Positions 5,797 through 12,340 of a stretch of DNA of 13,203 bases are shown piece after piece. Below the pieces are notes generated by a model, which made no database searches, was not told the origin of the DNA, and worked only from the letters and a program-made list of their open reading frames with translations. Position 1 is the first letter of the stretch. Each line of letters starts with the position of its first letter. Both the position numbers and the translations under genes were made by a program. The stretch is from Candidatus Moraniibacteriota bacterium (GTDB lineage Bacteria > Patescibacteriota > Minisyncoccia > Moranbacterales > UBA1568). The stretch covers positions 1 to 13,203 of the forward strand of contig JAHFOM010000025.1 of the NCBI GenBank assembly GCA_023261685.1, in the 5' to 3' direction.

Positions 5797-6885
5797 TTAT
5801 TTTTGCTGCATTTTTTTCAGACGTTTGCGCAAGCGGATGACATATAATACCAAGCCTACAATGAGAGAGAAGTTGAACAACGCTACCAGCACCATCCGCC
5901 AAGGCACCACCCAGAAACTCACCTCTCCCTCGATCGGCACATCCCGCGTCCCGTCGTCGTAGATGAGGAGGAGCTTGGCTGTGTACTTGCCGAACCTGAG
6001 TTTGGAAGCGTCATTCCAGTCCCATTTGAGCTCGTACTGCGGATTCCCTTGTTCATCAAGGGTGGTTTTCCCGTCTTGAATTTTCTCTGTATACACCGGA
6101 AAGCCGTCTGTCCAGGAAGCATCGAAGTTGCGATTGGAATTGGGCAGGATATTGCCTTTCTCACTGTTCACTTCGAGGATGGCGATGTCGTGAGTTTTCC
6201 CCTGATCGATGAAGATGTTGCCACGGGGTGCGATATGGACGTTGCCGGAATTCTTGAGCCTGATGCTGAATGTCGCGGGGAGGAATTCGTAGAATTTCTT
6301 GCTGACAGAGAACTCAACTACTTCCACCTCACGTTTGGCATCAGGCACCCGTGCTTCAAGAAGGACGAGAACAGCGGTGCCTCCGACGACGGCTGTCTGG
6401 CTGGACTGCAGCTGTTTCACATCTTGGGATCTGGAGAAGACGAAAGCGTAGTAGTAGCCGAAGGAGGCGGTCGGCGGGACAGCAAAAGTGGCGGTGATCG
6501 TTTTCCACTCATCGGGAGCGAGTGTGAATGTCGGTTCTGAGAATGTTACCCAGTTGAGGAAGTCATCGGTGGGTTCTGGTTCCAGCAATTGAGGCTTGCC
6601 TGACTCTTCGTAGGCTTGAAACTTCATCAGGTCGATCTTCAAAGTTTCTGGCTGGGTTCCACCGTTCTTCACTTTGAGTTCCGTGGTGATGGTGGTACCC
6701 GGCTTAGTGACGAGGTTGATGGGAAGGGGGGAAGTGACGAGGCGGAGGCCCTGGTCCGGAGCTTGGGCGGAGGCTGACAGAGGGAAAAGGATGATGGATA
6801 CGAGATACAAGATGAGAGATAACACTGAAAAAACAAGGCCTAAAAAGACTGGCTTGAAAGAAAAAGATGTAAGAAATATACGCAT
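5797..6885 (-). CDS. DUF916-like surface protein with C-terminal TM anchor (first gene of run)
   Basis: 362 aa. Signal peptide about 1-41, unusually long and hydrophobic (PVFLGLVFSVLSLILYLVS, cleavage at SASA). The ectodomain matches that of the 4722-5792 product over 293 residues. The anchor differs: TM at about 332-350 (LVALFNFSLIVGLVLYVI) and tail RLRKRLKKMQQK. The start is ATG 6885, where the signal peptide begins; the frame is open upstream to 7002, but that part holds a promoter and a large hairpin and lacks protein character. A TATAAT box lies only 13 nt upstream of the ATG, so the message is expected to have almost no 5' leader. First gene of a four-gene leftward operon (6885 to 3137). 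Confidence 0.83.
   Translation of the reverse strand: MRIFLTSFSFKPVFLGLVFSVLSLILYLVSIILFPLSASAQAPDQGLRLVTSPLPINLVTKPGTTITTELKVKNGGTQPETLKIDLMKFQAYEESGKPQLLEPEPTDDFLNWVTFSEPTFTLAPDEWKTITATFAVPPTASFGYYYAFVFSRSQDVKQLQSSQTAVVGGTAVLVLLEARVPDAKREVEVVEFSVSKKFYEFLPATFSIRLKNSGNVHIAPRGNIFIDQGKTHDIAILEVNSEKGNILPNSNRNFDASWTDGFPVYTEKIQDGKTTLDEQGNPQYELKWDWNDASKLRFGKYTAKLLLIYDDGTRDVPIEGEVSFWVVPWRMVLVALFNFSLIVGLVLYVIRLRKRLKKMQQK
5893..6771. repeat. 879-bp direct repeat, copy 2 (ectodomain segment)
   Basis: Partner of 4827-5705. Only 187 bp of unique sequence separates the two copies: the 3' end of this gene, a 4-nt gap, and the 5' end of the next gene. Both edges fall at domain limits, near the signal peptide cleavage site and at the start of the TM helix. 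Confidence 0.93.
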
Positions 6886-6898
6886 AAAAAGTGTCTCT

Positions 6899-6926
6899 AT
6901 TATAGCGCATCCCCCCTTGTTATGAA
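6899..6926 (-). promoter_or_regulatory. Promoter of the DUF916-like operon, near-leaderless
   Basis: A perfect -10 box TATAAT lies at 6904-6899 on the minus strand. The best -35 is a weak TTCATA at 6926-6921 (16-nt spacer). The start would fall near 6892, leaving about 7 nt before the ATG at 6885 and no room for a Shine-Dalgarno site. Confidence 0.55.
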
Positions 6927-6950
6927 TAGGGCACCCGATAAATCCAACCC

Positions 6951-6984
6951 CTTCCCTACAGGGGTAGTAAACCCTGTAGGGAAG
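6951..6984. other. 13-bp stem-loop upstream of DUF916-like operon
   Basis: CTTCCCTACAGGG (6951-6963) pairs perfectly with CCCTGTAGGGAAG (6972-6984) across an 8-nt loop. It follows the stop of the 7032 gene in the leftward direction and precedes the 6899 promoter. Neither strand has a T-run after the stem, so it is a poor intrinsic terminator. It may end transcription by another route, protect the 3' end, or act as an operator. A separate 12-bp palindrome (TCGCCGCGGCGA) lies at 7002-7013. Confidence 0.65.
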
Positions 6985-7031
6985 ATTTGTGCTTCCATTC
7001 ATCGCCGCGGCGAATCTATCGGCGGAAAAAA

Positions 7032-7346
7032 CTATTCTTCAGGTAGTTCCTTTTCGCCATCCAGCTTGCGTACCAGATCGCGCATCAGCATAACGCTTAT
7101 CAACAAGAAAATAGCACCGCCCACCCGCAAACCTTTGCTCCACAAAGCGACATCTATCGTTTGGCTTACGTAGAAACCAAGAATTTCCGCCAGCACCAGA
7201 CACACGGCCGCCGCGACGAAAAATTTATATGAAAGGTCCAATTCCTTTTCTACCCGCCACACGATCCCCACGGCAAAAACCAAGATAAGCATAAAAATTG
7301 CTATCGTCACCGAGTCCATCCCGAGAAGGATTGTTTTCATAGTCAT
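7032..7346 (-). CDS. Small three-helix membrane protein
   Basis: 104 aa with three hydrophobic helices at about 11-30 (VTIAIFMLILVFAVGIVW), 42-62 (FFVAAAVCLVLAEILGFYV) and 72-90 (GLRVGGAIFLLISVMLM), and a charged C-terminus. Family not recognised. Its ATG overlaps the TGA of the preceding gene (ATGA at 7346-7343), and a GGGGGTGG stretch sits a few bases upstream, so translation is coupled to the Ig/FN3-like protein and the two probably work together in the membrane. A second ATG two codons in is possible. Confidence 0.75.
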   Translation of the reverse strand: MTMKTILLGMDSVTIAIFMLILVFAVGIVWRVEKELDLSYKFFVAAAVCLVLAEILGFYVSQTIDVALWSKGLRVGGAIFLLISVMLMRDLVRKLDGEKELPEE

Positions 7347-8755
7347 CGAACCACCCCCTTTCTCTTACGGAAGAATCCCGCTTTTCTCAGCTGTTCTTCT
7401 GTGATATGCCGCAGAGCATGCAGGTACATCCAGTATTCCTTGATAAACAAAAGCAGCCAGAGAAGAAGCGATAAGAGCATCAGGAGCGTTATCCAGCCGA
7501 GGTTGCGGACAATCTCCGGATATGTGATGGTCAGTCCTCCGCCAAGACGTACGAGCGGCCTTTCCAATATCGTAAATTCCTTCGTTTGGCTGACATTGAG
7601 CCGATCGAATAAAAATTCAGATTGTAATAAGTATGTTCCCGCGACTGCATACGACGGGATATCCAGCTGCTTGCGTATTGCTTTCTCTCGACGGATCAAC
7701 TCCTCGTGTGTCAGAGACACAAGGATATTACCCTTATCGTCCACGATACTGAAACGGATCGGGATTTTCACATTATGATATTTTTCAGAAAGATACTTGA
7801 CGAACAAGGAGAGATACAGCACCTGCCCCGGCAGCACTTTGTCACCCTTCTCTTCGATCACCAAGGAGAACGCTATCGGGGACTCCTGACTAGGCTGCGC
7901 CGTGCCATTACTAGTCGATGTGACTGTTTTCTCTGTACCCCCTCCCCCCGTATCGTCTTTCTTTTTGATACCAAATTCGAGAGAAGCTGTCGCTTGTCGT
8001 GTCGCATCATTCGAATCGATAGCCGTCACCGTAAACGTCTGCGTACCAGAAGCAAGGCTGACAGGTGGTTTCCATTCCCAGTACCCATTGATATTGGCGA
8101 CAAATGAAGCGATAAAACTATCCGTTGTCCCAATAACCACTTGGATGGTTGCACTCGGCATAGTGGTCGTCCCCGAAAAGACCGGGCGACGATCACGTAC
8201 ACTCGGCATCCCGTCATATGAATCGACACCTCGTCCACCGAACGAAACTATATTCACTGTTGGAGCGACCGCCGTGATGGCACATTCACTCGGCGTCACA
8301 ACTGTTACAGGAAGAGACGCCGCAAAACCAGGCCCCATCGGGCCATTGGCAGTCACGATATACTCATACGTCGTACCAAGCGCTACATTGAGATCGGTAT
8401 ATCCCGATACGGTCAATCCGGTCACAAGAGGCAAACTATCACGGTCGATATCGTATGTATAGGTATTGGCATCATCCGCCCAATCAAGCGTGACACTGAG
8501 AATACCGGTGGTACTGTTGCATACAGGAGCTCCTGTCACGACAGGTTGTTCCGGCGGACCCAGTACCGTCGCTGTGGTAACGATAGTATCGTCTGCCAAA
8601 GCGTGATATTTCTGCCGCAGATCGTACGAAAGAAACCCCGGATCAAAAAAGGCCACCAAAAAATAAGCGCTCAGGGAAAGTACCGTAGCCACCATATGCA
8701 CACGGAGCAACTTCTTGAGCCAGACACTTTGAATCGGCTTTTTCTTTTTCTGCAT
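7343..8755 (-). CDS. Membrane-anchored protein with FN3-like and Ig-like domains
   Basis: 470 aa. A basic start (MQKKKK) and hydrophobic helix at about 21-38 form a signal anchor or uncleaved signal peptide. Residues 68-155 look like a fibronectin type III domain (PPEQPVVTG start, LDWADDANTYTYDID, GTTYEYIVTA). Residues 165-262 look like a bacterial Ig-like domain (RPVFSGTTTMPSATIQVVIG, GYWEWKPP, GTQTFTVTAID). A Gly/Ser/Thr linker (263-292) leads to a third beta domain at about 294-398 (LPGQVLYLSLFVKYLSEKYHN). A second TM helix lies at 418-438, followed by a basic cytoplasmic tail. Probably displays its domains outside the cell as an adhesin or scaffold; ligand unknown. ATG at 8755; no clear Shine-Dalgarno site. 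Confidence 0.83.
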   Translation of the reverse strand: MQKKKKPIQSVWLKKLLRVHMVATVLSLSAYFLVAFFDPGFLSYDLRQKYHALADDTIVTTATVLGPPEQPVVTGAPVCNSTTGILSVTLDWADDANTYTYDIDRDSLPLVTGLTVSGYTDLNVALGTTYEYIVTANGPMGPGFAASLPVTVVTPSECAITAVAPTVNIVSFGGRGVDSYDGMPSVRDRRPVFSGTTTMPSATIQVVIGTTDSFIASFVANINGYWEWKPPVSLASGTQTFTVTAIDSNDATRQATASLEFGIKKKDDTGGGGTEKTVTSTSNGTAQPSQESPIAFSLVIEEKGDKVLPGQVLYLSLFVKYLSEKYHNVKIPIRFSIVDDKGNILVSLTHEELIRREKAIRKQLDIPSYAVAGTYLLQSEFLFDRLNVSQTKEFTILERPLVRLGGGLTITYPEIVRNLGWITLLMLLSLLLWLLLFIKEYWMYLHALRHITEEQLRKAGFFRKRKGVVR

Positions 8756-8781
8756 AACCGGTCAGTAGAACTTCAACAATT

Positions 8782-8845
8782 ATTATACAACCTCTACAAA
8801 CACCCAGTTGCAGTTTCACTGCCGGGCATATTGTATAGTATACCA
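8782..8845 (-). promoter_or_regulatory. Candidate promoters of the Ig/FN3-like gene
   Basis: Two leftward -10 candidates. TGGTATACT at 8845-8837 is an extended -10. TATAAT at 8787-8782 has no good -35 and would give a leader of about 20 nt. The same nine bases TGGTATACT precede the LytR_C gene (11806-11798), which supports the first. A small hairpin, GCAGT-GAA-ACTGC, lies between them. Confidence 0.5.
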
Positions 8846-8874
8846 CGCGACCAGAGATATTTTCAGAAACAAAA

Positions 8875-8913
8875 GCCTCCTTTCGTTTGAGCGAAAGGAG
8901 GCCTCTCTTTTTT
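8875..8913. terminator. Bidirectional intrinsic terminator
   Basis: GCCTCCTTTCG (8875-8885) pairs with CGAAAGGAGGC (8892-8902) around a 6-nt loop. On the minus strand the stem is followed by TTTTGTTT; on the plus strand by CTCTCTTTTTT (8903-8913). It lies 31 bp past the stop of the 8934 gene and serves as its terminator. Confidence 0.85.
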
Positions 8914-8933
8914 GGGTAACATTAGCGCTCTCC

Positions 8934-9962
8934 CTAGAACCGGCCAGCAGCCACGACGGTCAGGGTATCGGTGTAGTCACTCGCGGCGGCCTGCACAGCA
9001 GAGATTCTTGCAAGTGACTTCATAATTACCGTATCCCCATCGGTTGTCCCGCTACTCGCTGCTACCGGCTGAAACGTCGTAGAAAGCGTACCCCCCGTGT
9101 TACTTGAGTTACCATCATACTCCGCACCATAACCAGCTGCTTGGGTTACTGTTCCAGTACCCGTTCCACTATCAGTAAAAGTAACATCCAGTAAATAACC
9201 ATTTGTACCACCAGTTAAAGCTGTTGGTGTATCATCAATTGATCCAGTCGTAGCGATAGTTGCTCCTGTGGATGCTGAATTCAATGCGGCGTTGGCGCTC
9301 TTGACCCAAGCCACCCACCCAGAAGCAGCATTGGTAGCGATGGTCGCTGTCACGCCGTTTGACAACTGTGCGGTGGTAGAAAGGCTGCTCGCAAACGTAT
9401 CTGTGTTGGCAGAGAGACTGAAGGTAAATGTAGATGGAACTGTTGCTGTCACCACGATCTGATCATCGGAAATGATAGAGAGAGCGTAACTGGAAGAATT
9501 TCCACCACTCGCAATAGTGCCAGTTTTGTCGTTCCCTGCCGTACTATTCGTCACTGCGGTAGTACTGGACCAGTTAAAACAATACAGGGTATTGGCAGTC
9601 AAGTTAGAGCTGGGAAAAGTAACGGCTTGGCTCGTAACATTGGTGGCCGTACCAATGCCCGCCCAGGCGGTAGCCCCGGAAGGCAAGTTGGTTGTCGTTA
9701 CAGTGAAAGTAGCGGCTAAGCCAAGGGTGAAACCAGTCGGGAACGTCACAACGACATTTGATTCTGTGACATCGGTCACTGCCGTTTTTGCACACACGAG
9801 CCCTGTTGTTGCGGTAGAGGCCTTTAACCGATCAGGCCGAACATATGCTTGTTGCAAGCCAGCCGCTTCTGCTTTTTCAGCAAAAAGAATGGGAATTACC
9901 AAAACAAAAAGCAGAGTAAAAATCCCGAGAACCGCCGTCCGTTGAGTCGAAGAATGAATCAT
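8934..9962 (-). CDS. Secreted surface protein with shared C-terminal beta domain
   Basis: 342 aa. Signal peptide 1-34 (VLGIFTLLFVLVIPILF, cleavage at AEA-A). The N-domain (36-160) is Thr/Ser/Ala-rich with two cysteines (57, 128) that could form a disulfide. From about 165 to the end is a domain also present in the 10078-11142 product: a TNAASGW strand (210-216), NAALNSAS, GYGAEYDG, and a terminal AASDYTDTLTVVAAGRF. The SGW element and closing beta strand recall WxL-type domains, but two clear WxL motifs are not present. No membrane anchor, so it is secreted or held by other surface proteins. It is monocistronic: strong promoter at 10032-10060 and terminator at 8875. ATG at 9962; no Shine-Dalgarno site. 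Confidence 0.82.
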   Translation of the reverse strand: MIHSSTQRTAVLGIFTLLFVLVIPILFAEKAEAAGLQQAYVRPDRLKASTATTGLVCAKTAVTDVTESNVVVTFPTGFTLGLAATFTVTTTNLPSGATAWAGIGTATNVTSQAVTFPSSNLTANTLYCFNWSSTTAVTNSTAGNDKTGTIASGGNSSSYALSIISDDQIVVTATVPSTFTFSLSANTDTFASSLSTTAQLSNGVTATIATNAASGWVAWVKSANAALNSASTGATIATTGSIDDTPTALTGGTNGYLLDVTFTDSGTGTGTVTQAAGYGAEYDGNSSNTGGTLSTTFQPVAASSGTTDGDTVIMKSLARISAVQAAASDYTDTLTVVAAGRF

Positions 9963-10031
9963 AAATATTCAAACCCAATTTAGTTTTTATTTTTGCCGAA
10001 AAATTACTTGATTTCAACTCTTCTACTATCC

Positions 10032-10060
10032 ATTGTACACGAATATATGCCTCTTGTCAA
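10032..10060 (-). promoter_or_regulatory. Strong sigma70-type promoter of the 8934-9962 gene
   Basis: Minus strand TTGACA (10060-10055), 17-nt spacer, TACAAT (10037-10032). A second TTGACA lies at 10074-10069, immediately after the stop of the upstream gene. Expected start near 10025, giving a leader of about 62 nt. The near-consensus boxes predict high expression. Confidence 0.82.
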
Positions 10061-10077
10061 AGATTTTTTGTCAACAA

Positions 10078-11142
10078 TCAAAAACTGGCGGAAGCGATGA
10101 CGGTCAGGGTTTCGGTGTAGTCGCTCGCAGCGGGAGTGACGGCAGAGGATTTTGCCTTGAGAAGGAATGAGCCGCGGCCATTGGTCGTGGGGGCGGATGC
10201 AGTGAATATTTCTCGGATAGTCGTATCGGTAATGCCGACTTCATTCCCTGTCTTATCATACAGCGTCACTTCCGACAATCCGTTCGTCGCCGTCGAACTC
10301 TGTGCTCCGAAGCCCTCCGACAGACTTGTCAAATCATTCGTCACCGCATTGATAGTGTAACTCGCTCTCGCGCTCTGCAATCCGGCGTTAGTACTGTACA
10401 CGTAGACGCGGCCGCCGCTCTCGCCATTGGTAATGAAGTCCACCCATATCTTATCCGTACTATCAACTACTGTGCCCGCAAACAAACTGCCGAGGTTGAT
10501 TGTGGAAACGCTATTATCCACATCGGTCGCGGCGACATCAATATCAAACGTCATCTGCGGGCTGACGGTCGCCGCGGTCGCAGTCGGTCCGTAGCCGGTT
10601 TCGGTGAACTTCCCCTGCCAGGCTTTGACTTTCACTTTGTACTCCGTACCGGATACCAGCCCGATAATGAGCGTGCCGGAGGCGCTCCCCCAGTTCGCAT
10701 AGGTCTGATAATCCTCGATGCCGAGTGTCGCACCGACCGTATCATCGCTCTGGACGTAGCGCGTATCACTGACAAAGTCATCCGTGCTGATCGCGATGGC
10801 GAATTTCGTATCGCTCGGATTGCCCCCTATATCCAAGACGATTTTCAATTTGTTGTAATAATTGCTCGGATTGGTAAACGTCGGCGCTGAAGGCACATTC
10901 GCCTGATTGGTAAAGAGCAGTCCCGATCCGAGGTCATAGTTTGTGCCGTCCAAATTACCCGCACTCTGCTCCCCGCTTACGGCATCAAGCGCATAACTCC
11001 CCGAAGTCGCATTGGAGACGCCGCCCGAACCGAATCCGAAATCCTTGAGTTGATAATTCGTACTGGCCGGAAAAACAAAAATGAGAAAAAATCCCGCTTG
11101 AAGCGAGAAGAGTTTCTGAAAAAAAATCGATTGCTTTGCCAT
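10078..11142 (-). CDS. Secreted FN3-like surface protein, paralog of the 8934 product
   Basis: 354 aa. N-terminal hydrophobic segment (LQAGFFLIFVFPAS) with likely cleavage near residue 27. Residues 29-80 carry a Gly/Ser-rich segment (NYQLKDFGFGSGG, SYALDAVSGEQSAGNLDG, TNYDLGSGLLFTNQANVP) of a type common in CPR secreted proteins. Residues about 83-192 form an FN3-like domain (APTFTNPSNYYNKLKIVLD, GTEYKVKVKAWQG). Residues 197-354 align with the C-domain of the 8934 product (ESGGRVYVYSTNAGLQS; terminal AASDYTETLTVIASASF). It starts 13 nt after the LytR_C gene stop and is probably co-transcribed with it. No anchor is present. ATG at 11142; no Shine-Dalgarno site, only a T-run. Confidence 0.8.
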   Translation of the reverse strand: MAKQSIFFQKLFSLQAGFFLIFVFPASTNYQLKDFGFGSGGVSNATSGSYALDAVSGEQSAGNLDGTNYDLGSGLLFTNQANVPSAPTFTNPSNYYNKLKIVLDIGGNPSDTKFAIAISTDDFVSDTRYVQSDDTVGATLGIEDYQTYANWGSASGTLIIGLVSGTEYKVKVKAWQGKFTETGYGPTATAATVSPQMTFDIDVAATDVDNSVSTINLGSLFAGTVVDSTDKIWVDFITNGESGGRVYVYSTNAGLQSARASYTINAVTNDLTSLSEGFGAQSSTATNGLSEVTLYDKTGNEVGITDTTIREIFTASAPTTNGRGSFLLKAKSSAVTPAASDYTETLTVIASASF

Positions 11143-11155
11143 AAAAAAACCAACA

Positions 11156-11770
11156 CTATTTCCCGATAATAACCGTTATTTTCGAAACGGATGTTTCCTT
11201 ATTTTTAGCATCAGCGGGCAAGATGACCGCTTGCGGATATTTCTTAGCGACGCTCCCCTTGATGATCTCCGCTTCTTTTTGGAGGTTCGTCGCGTAGTAC
11301 ACGGTCACGCCGACATAATCCTTGATGGTATTGCCCGGCTGTACTTTAGAATAGCCTTCTTTCTTTAGTGCATCCGCCAAAATACCGGCGCTGCCCTTGG
11401 TGCCACCGCCGTTCAAGACGCTGACTGTCATTTTTTTTGCGCTTTGCAAAAGAGCGTCGCTGTCCGAAGTTTTTTCCTCGACGACCGGCGCGAGTTCATT
11501 CTGTACCTCTGAATCAGAAGTCTGCTCCTCCGTATCAACAGAAGATACTGACAGCGCCGTTATGGAAGGCTGATTCGTTATCGCGCGTTCTGCCTGCCAA
11601 GTTGAATACACGACATATCCGATACCACCGATACTCGCCAGCACAAAAAGCAACATACTGAAAAACAACAGCGCACCCCACAATGGCTCACGAGCCTTCC
11701 TTGTACTCGTCTCCTTCTGATTATCCGTAAGAATTTCCTCCATATCCGCTTCCGTTTTTATTGTTCGCAT
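11156..11770 (-). CDS. LytR_C-domain single-pass membrane protein
   Basis: 204 aa. Cytoplasmic N-terminus, TM helix at about 32-57 (WGALLFFSMLLFVLASIGGI), Ser/Glu-rich linker (70-110), and a C-terminal LytR_C domain (about 114-203). The domain shows VSVLNGGGTKGSAGILADAL, GYSKV, TVYYA and a closing strand SKITVIIG. LytR_C is known as an extracellular domain, often attached to LytR-CpsA-Psr enzymes; here the LCP catalytic domain is absent, so a binding role at the cell wall is likely. ATG 11770 is chosen. A TTG at 11782 has better spacing (7 nt) to an AAAGGAG stretch and would add four residues. Longer starts would run into mscL. Confidence 0.82.
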   Translation of the reverse strand: MRTIKTEADMEEILTDNQKETSTRKAREPLWGALLFFSMLLFVLASIGGIGYVVYSTWQAERAITNQPSITALSVSSVDTEEQTSDSEVQNELAPVVEEKTSDSDALLQSAKKMTVSVLNGGGTKGSAGILADALKKEGYSKVQPGNTIKDYVGVTVYYATNLQKEAEIIKGSVAKKYPQAVILPADAKNKETSVSKITVIIGK

Positions 11771-11777
11771 ATATATT

Positions 11778-11792
11778 CTCAACACTTCACTC
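11778..11792. repeat. 15-bp imperfect direct repeat, copy 1
   Basis: CTCAACACTTCACTC matches 11853-11867 with one mismatch. This copy covers the translation start area of the LytR_C gene. Confidence 0.6.
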
Positions 11793-11797
11793 CTTTG

Positions 11798-11806
11798 AGT
11801 ATACCA
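11798..11806 (-). promoter_or_regulatory. Extended -10 promoter of the LytR_C gene
   Basis: Minus strand TGGTATACT: the TATACT box is preceded by TG-n, an extended -10 that needs little -35. The same nine bases occur at 8845-8837. The expected start is near 11791, within or just after the AAAGGAG stretch. Confidence 0.5.
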
Positions 11807-11852
11807 CACTGAAAAACATTTTCCGCTACACTGATCTTTTCGACAACCACAA

Positions 11853-11867
11853 CTCGACACTTCACTC
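11853..11867. repeat. 15-bp imperfect direct repeat, copy 2
   Basis: CTCGACACTTCACTC; this copy spans the stop codon of the mscL gene. See the copy at 11778-11792. Confidence 0.6.
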
Positions 11868-12185
11868 TTTTTTCTTTTTAACAATAGCGCTGGTACCGAT
11901 ACCCAGAAGTTTCACCCCATAATACACGATACATGCGATGATCAGAAAATCAATCGTCACACTGATAAAATCTCCCCATAAAATCTCCACTTCTCCAATC
12001 TCTGTTTTCATCATTTTCAGGTTTTCTGTTGCCCCAAGCACCAAACTGAGCAGAGGATTGACAATGTCCGTCACCAAGGCCGTCACCACCTTGGAAACCG
12101 CTCCCCCGAGAATAAAGCCAACCGCCAGACCGACCACTCCCTGCTTCCGGATAAAATCCATAAATCCCGCCAACTGTCCTTGCAT
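11862..12185 (-). CDS. mscL: Large-conductance mechanosensitive channel MscL
   Basis: 107 aa, shorter than the 136 aa of E. coli MscL but within the family range. The N-terminal amphipathic helix (FMDFIRKQG) leads into TM1 with the signature VVGLAVGFILGGAVSKVVTA, then VTDIVNPLLSL. A short periplasmic-type loop (ATENLKMMKTEIGEVEILWG) follows, then TM2 (71-97, FISVTIDFLIIACIVYYGV) and a Lys-rich end (KKKKE). The loop and C-terminal bundle are reduced. The channel opens under membrane tension to release solutes during osmotic downshock. ATG 12185 has a good GAGG site 7 nt upstream. Convergent with nothing; divergent from the 12341 gene across a 155-bp gap. Confidence 0.93.
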   Translation of the reverse strand: MQGQLAGFMDFIRKQGVVGLAVGFILGGAVSKVVTALVTDIVNPLLSLVLGATENLKMMKTEIGEVEILWGDFISVTIDFLIIACIVYYGVKLLGIGTSAIVKKKKE

Positions 12186-12340
12186 AAAAAATCCTCTTAT
12201 ATGCTTACTCTTTCAGTATAATGCTTTTTGACAGAAAATCCCACCACTTCATTCTTTCTGCTTTCAGCTCATTTATTCCTTGTAAAATGTCCAGTGGCAT
12301 ACTATCCTATACAGTATTCATAATCAGCATCAAAACACTC

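Noticed and set aside
4983..6540. Two identical 163-codon plus-strand frames (4983-5474 and 6049-6540)
   Set aside because: They are antisense shadows inside the duplicated ectodomain segment; their identity only reflects the DNA repeat.
4722..6885. Ordinary whole-gene tandem duplication
   Set aside because: Signal peptides and anchors show no similarity while the ectodomain DNA looks identical; a whole-gene duplication would leave related ends.
6886..7002. 39-residue N-terminal extension of the 5797 gene product
   Set aside because: It overlaps the -10 box and a 13-bp hairpin and would precede an otherwise normal signal peptide.
11771..11884. 38-residue N-terminal extension of the LytR_C protein overlapping mscL
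   Set aside because: It would overlap the mscL end by 23 bp and the extended -10 promoter; the sequence is Cys/Lys-rich without family support.
12221..12340. 40-residue N-terminal extension of the DUF1003-like protein
   Set aside because: It lies in the divergent promoter region and has no match to the family layout.
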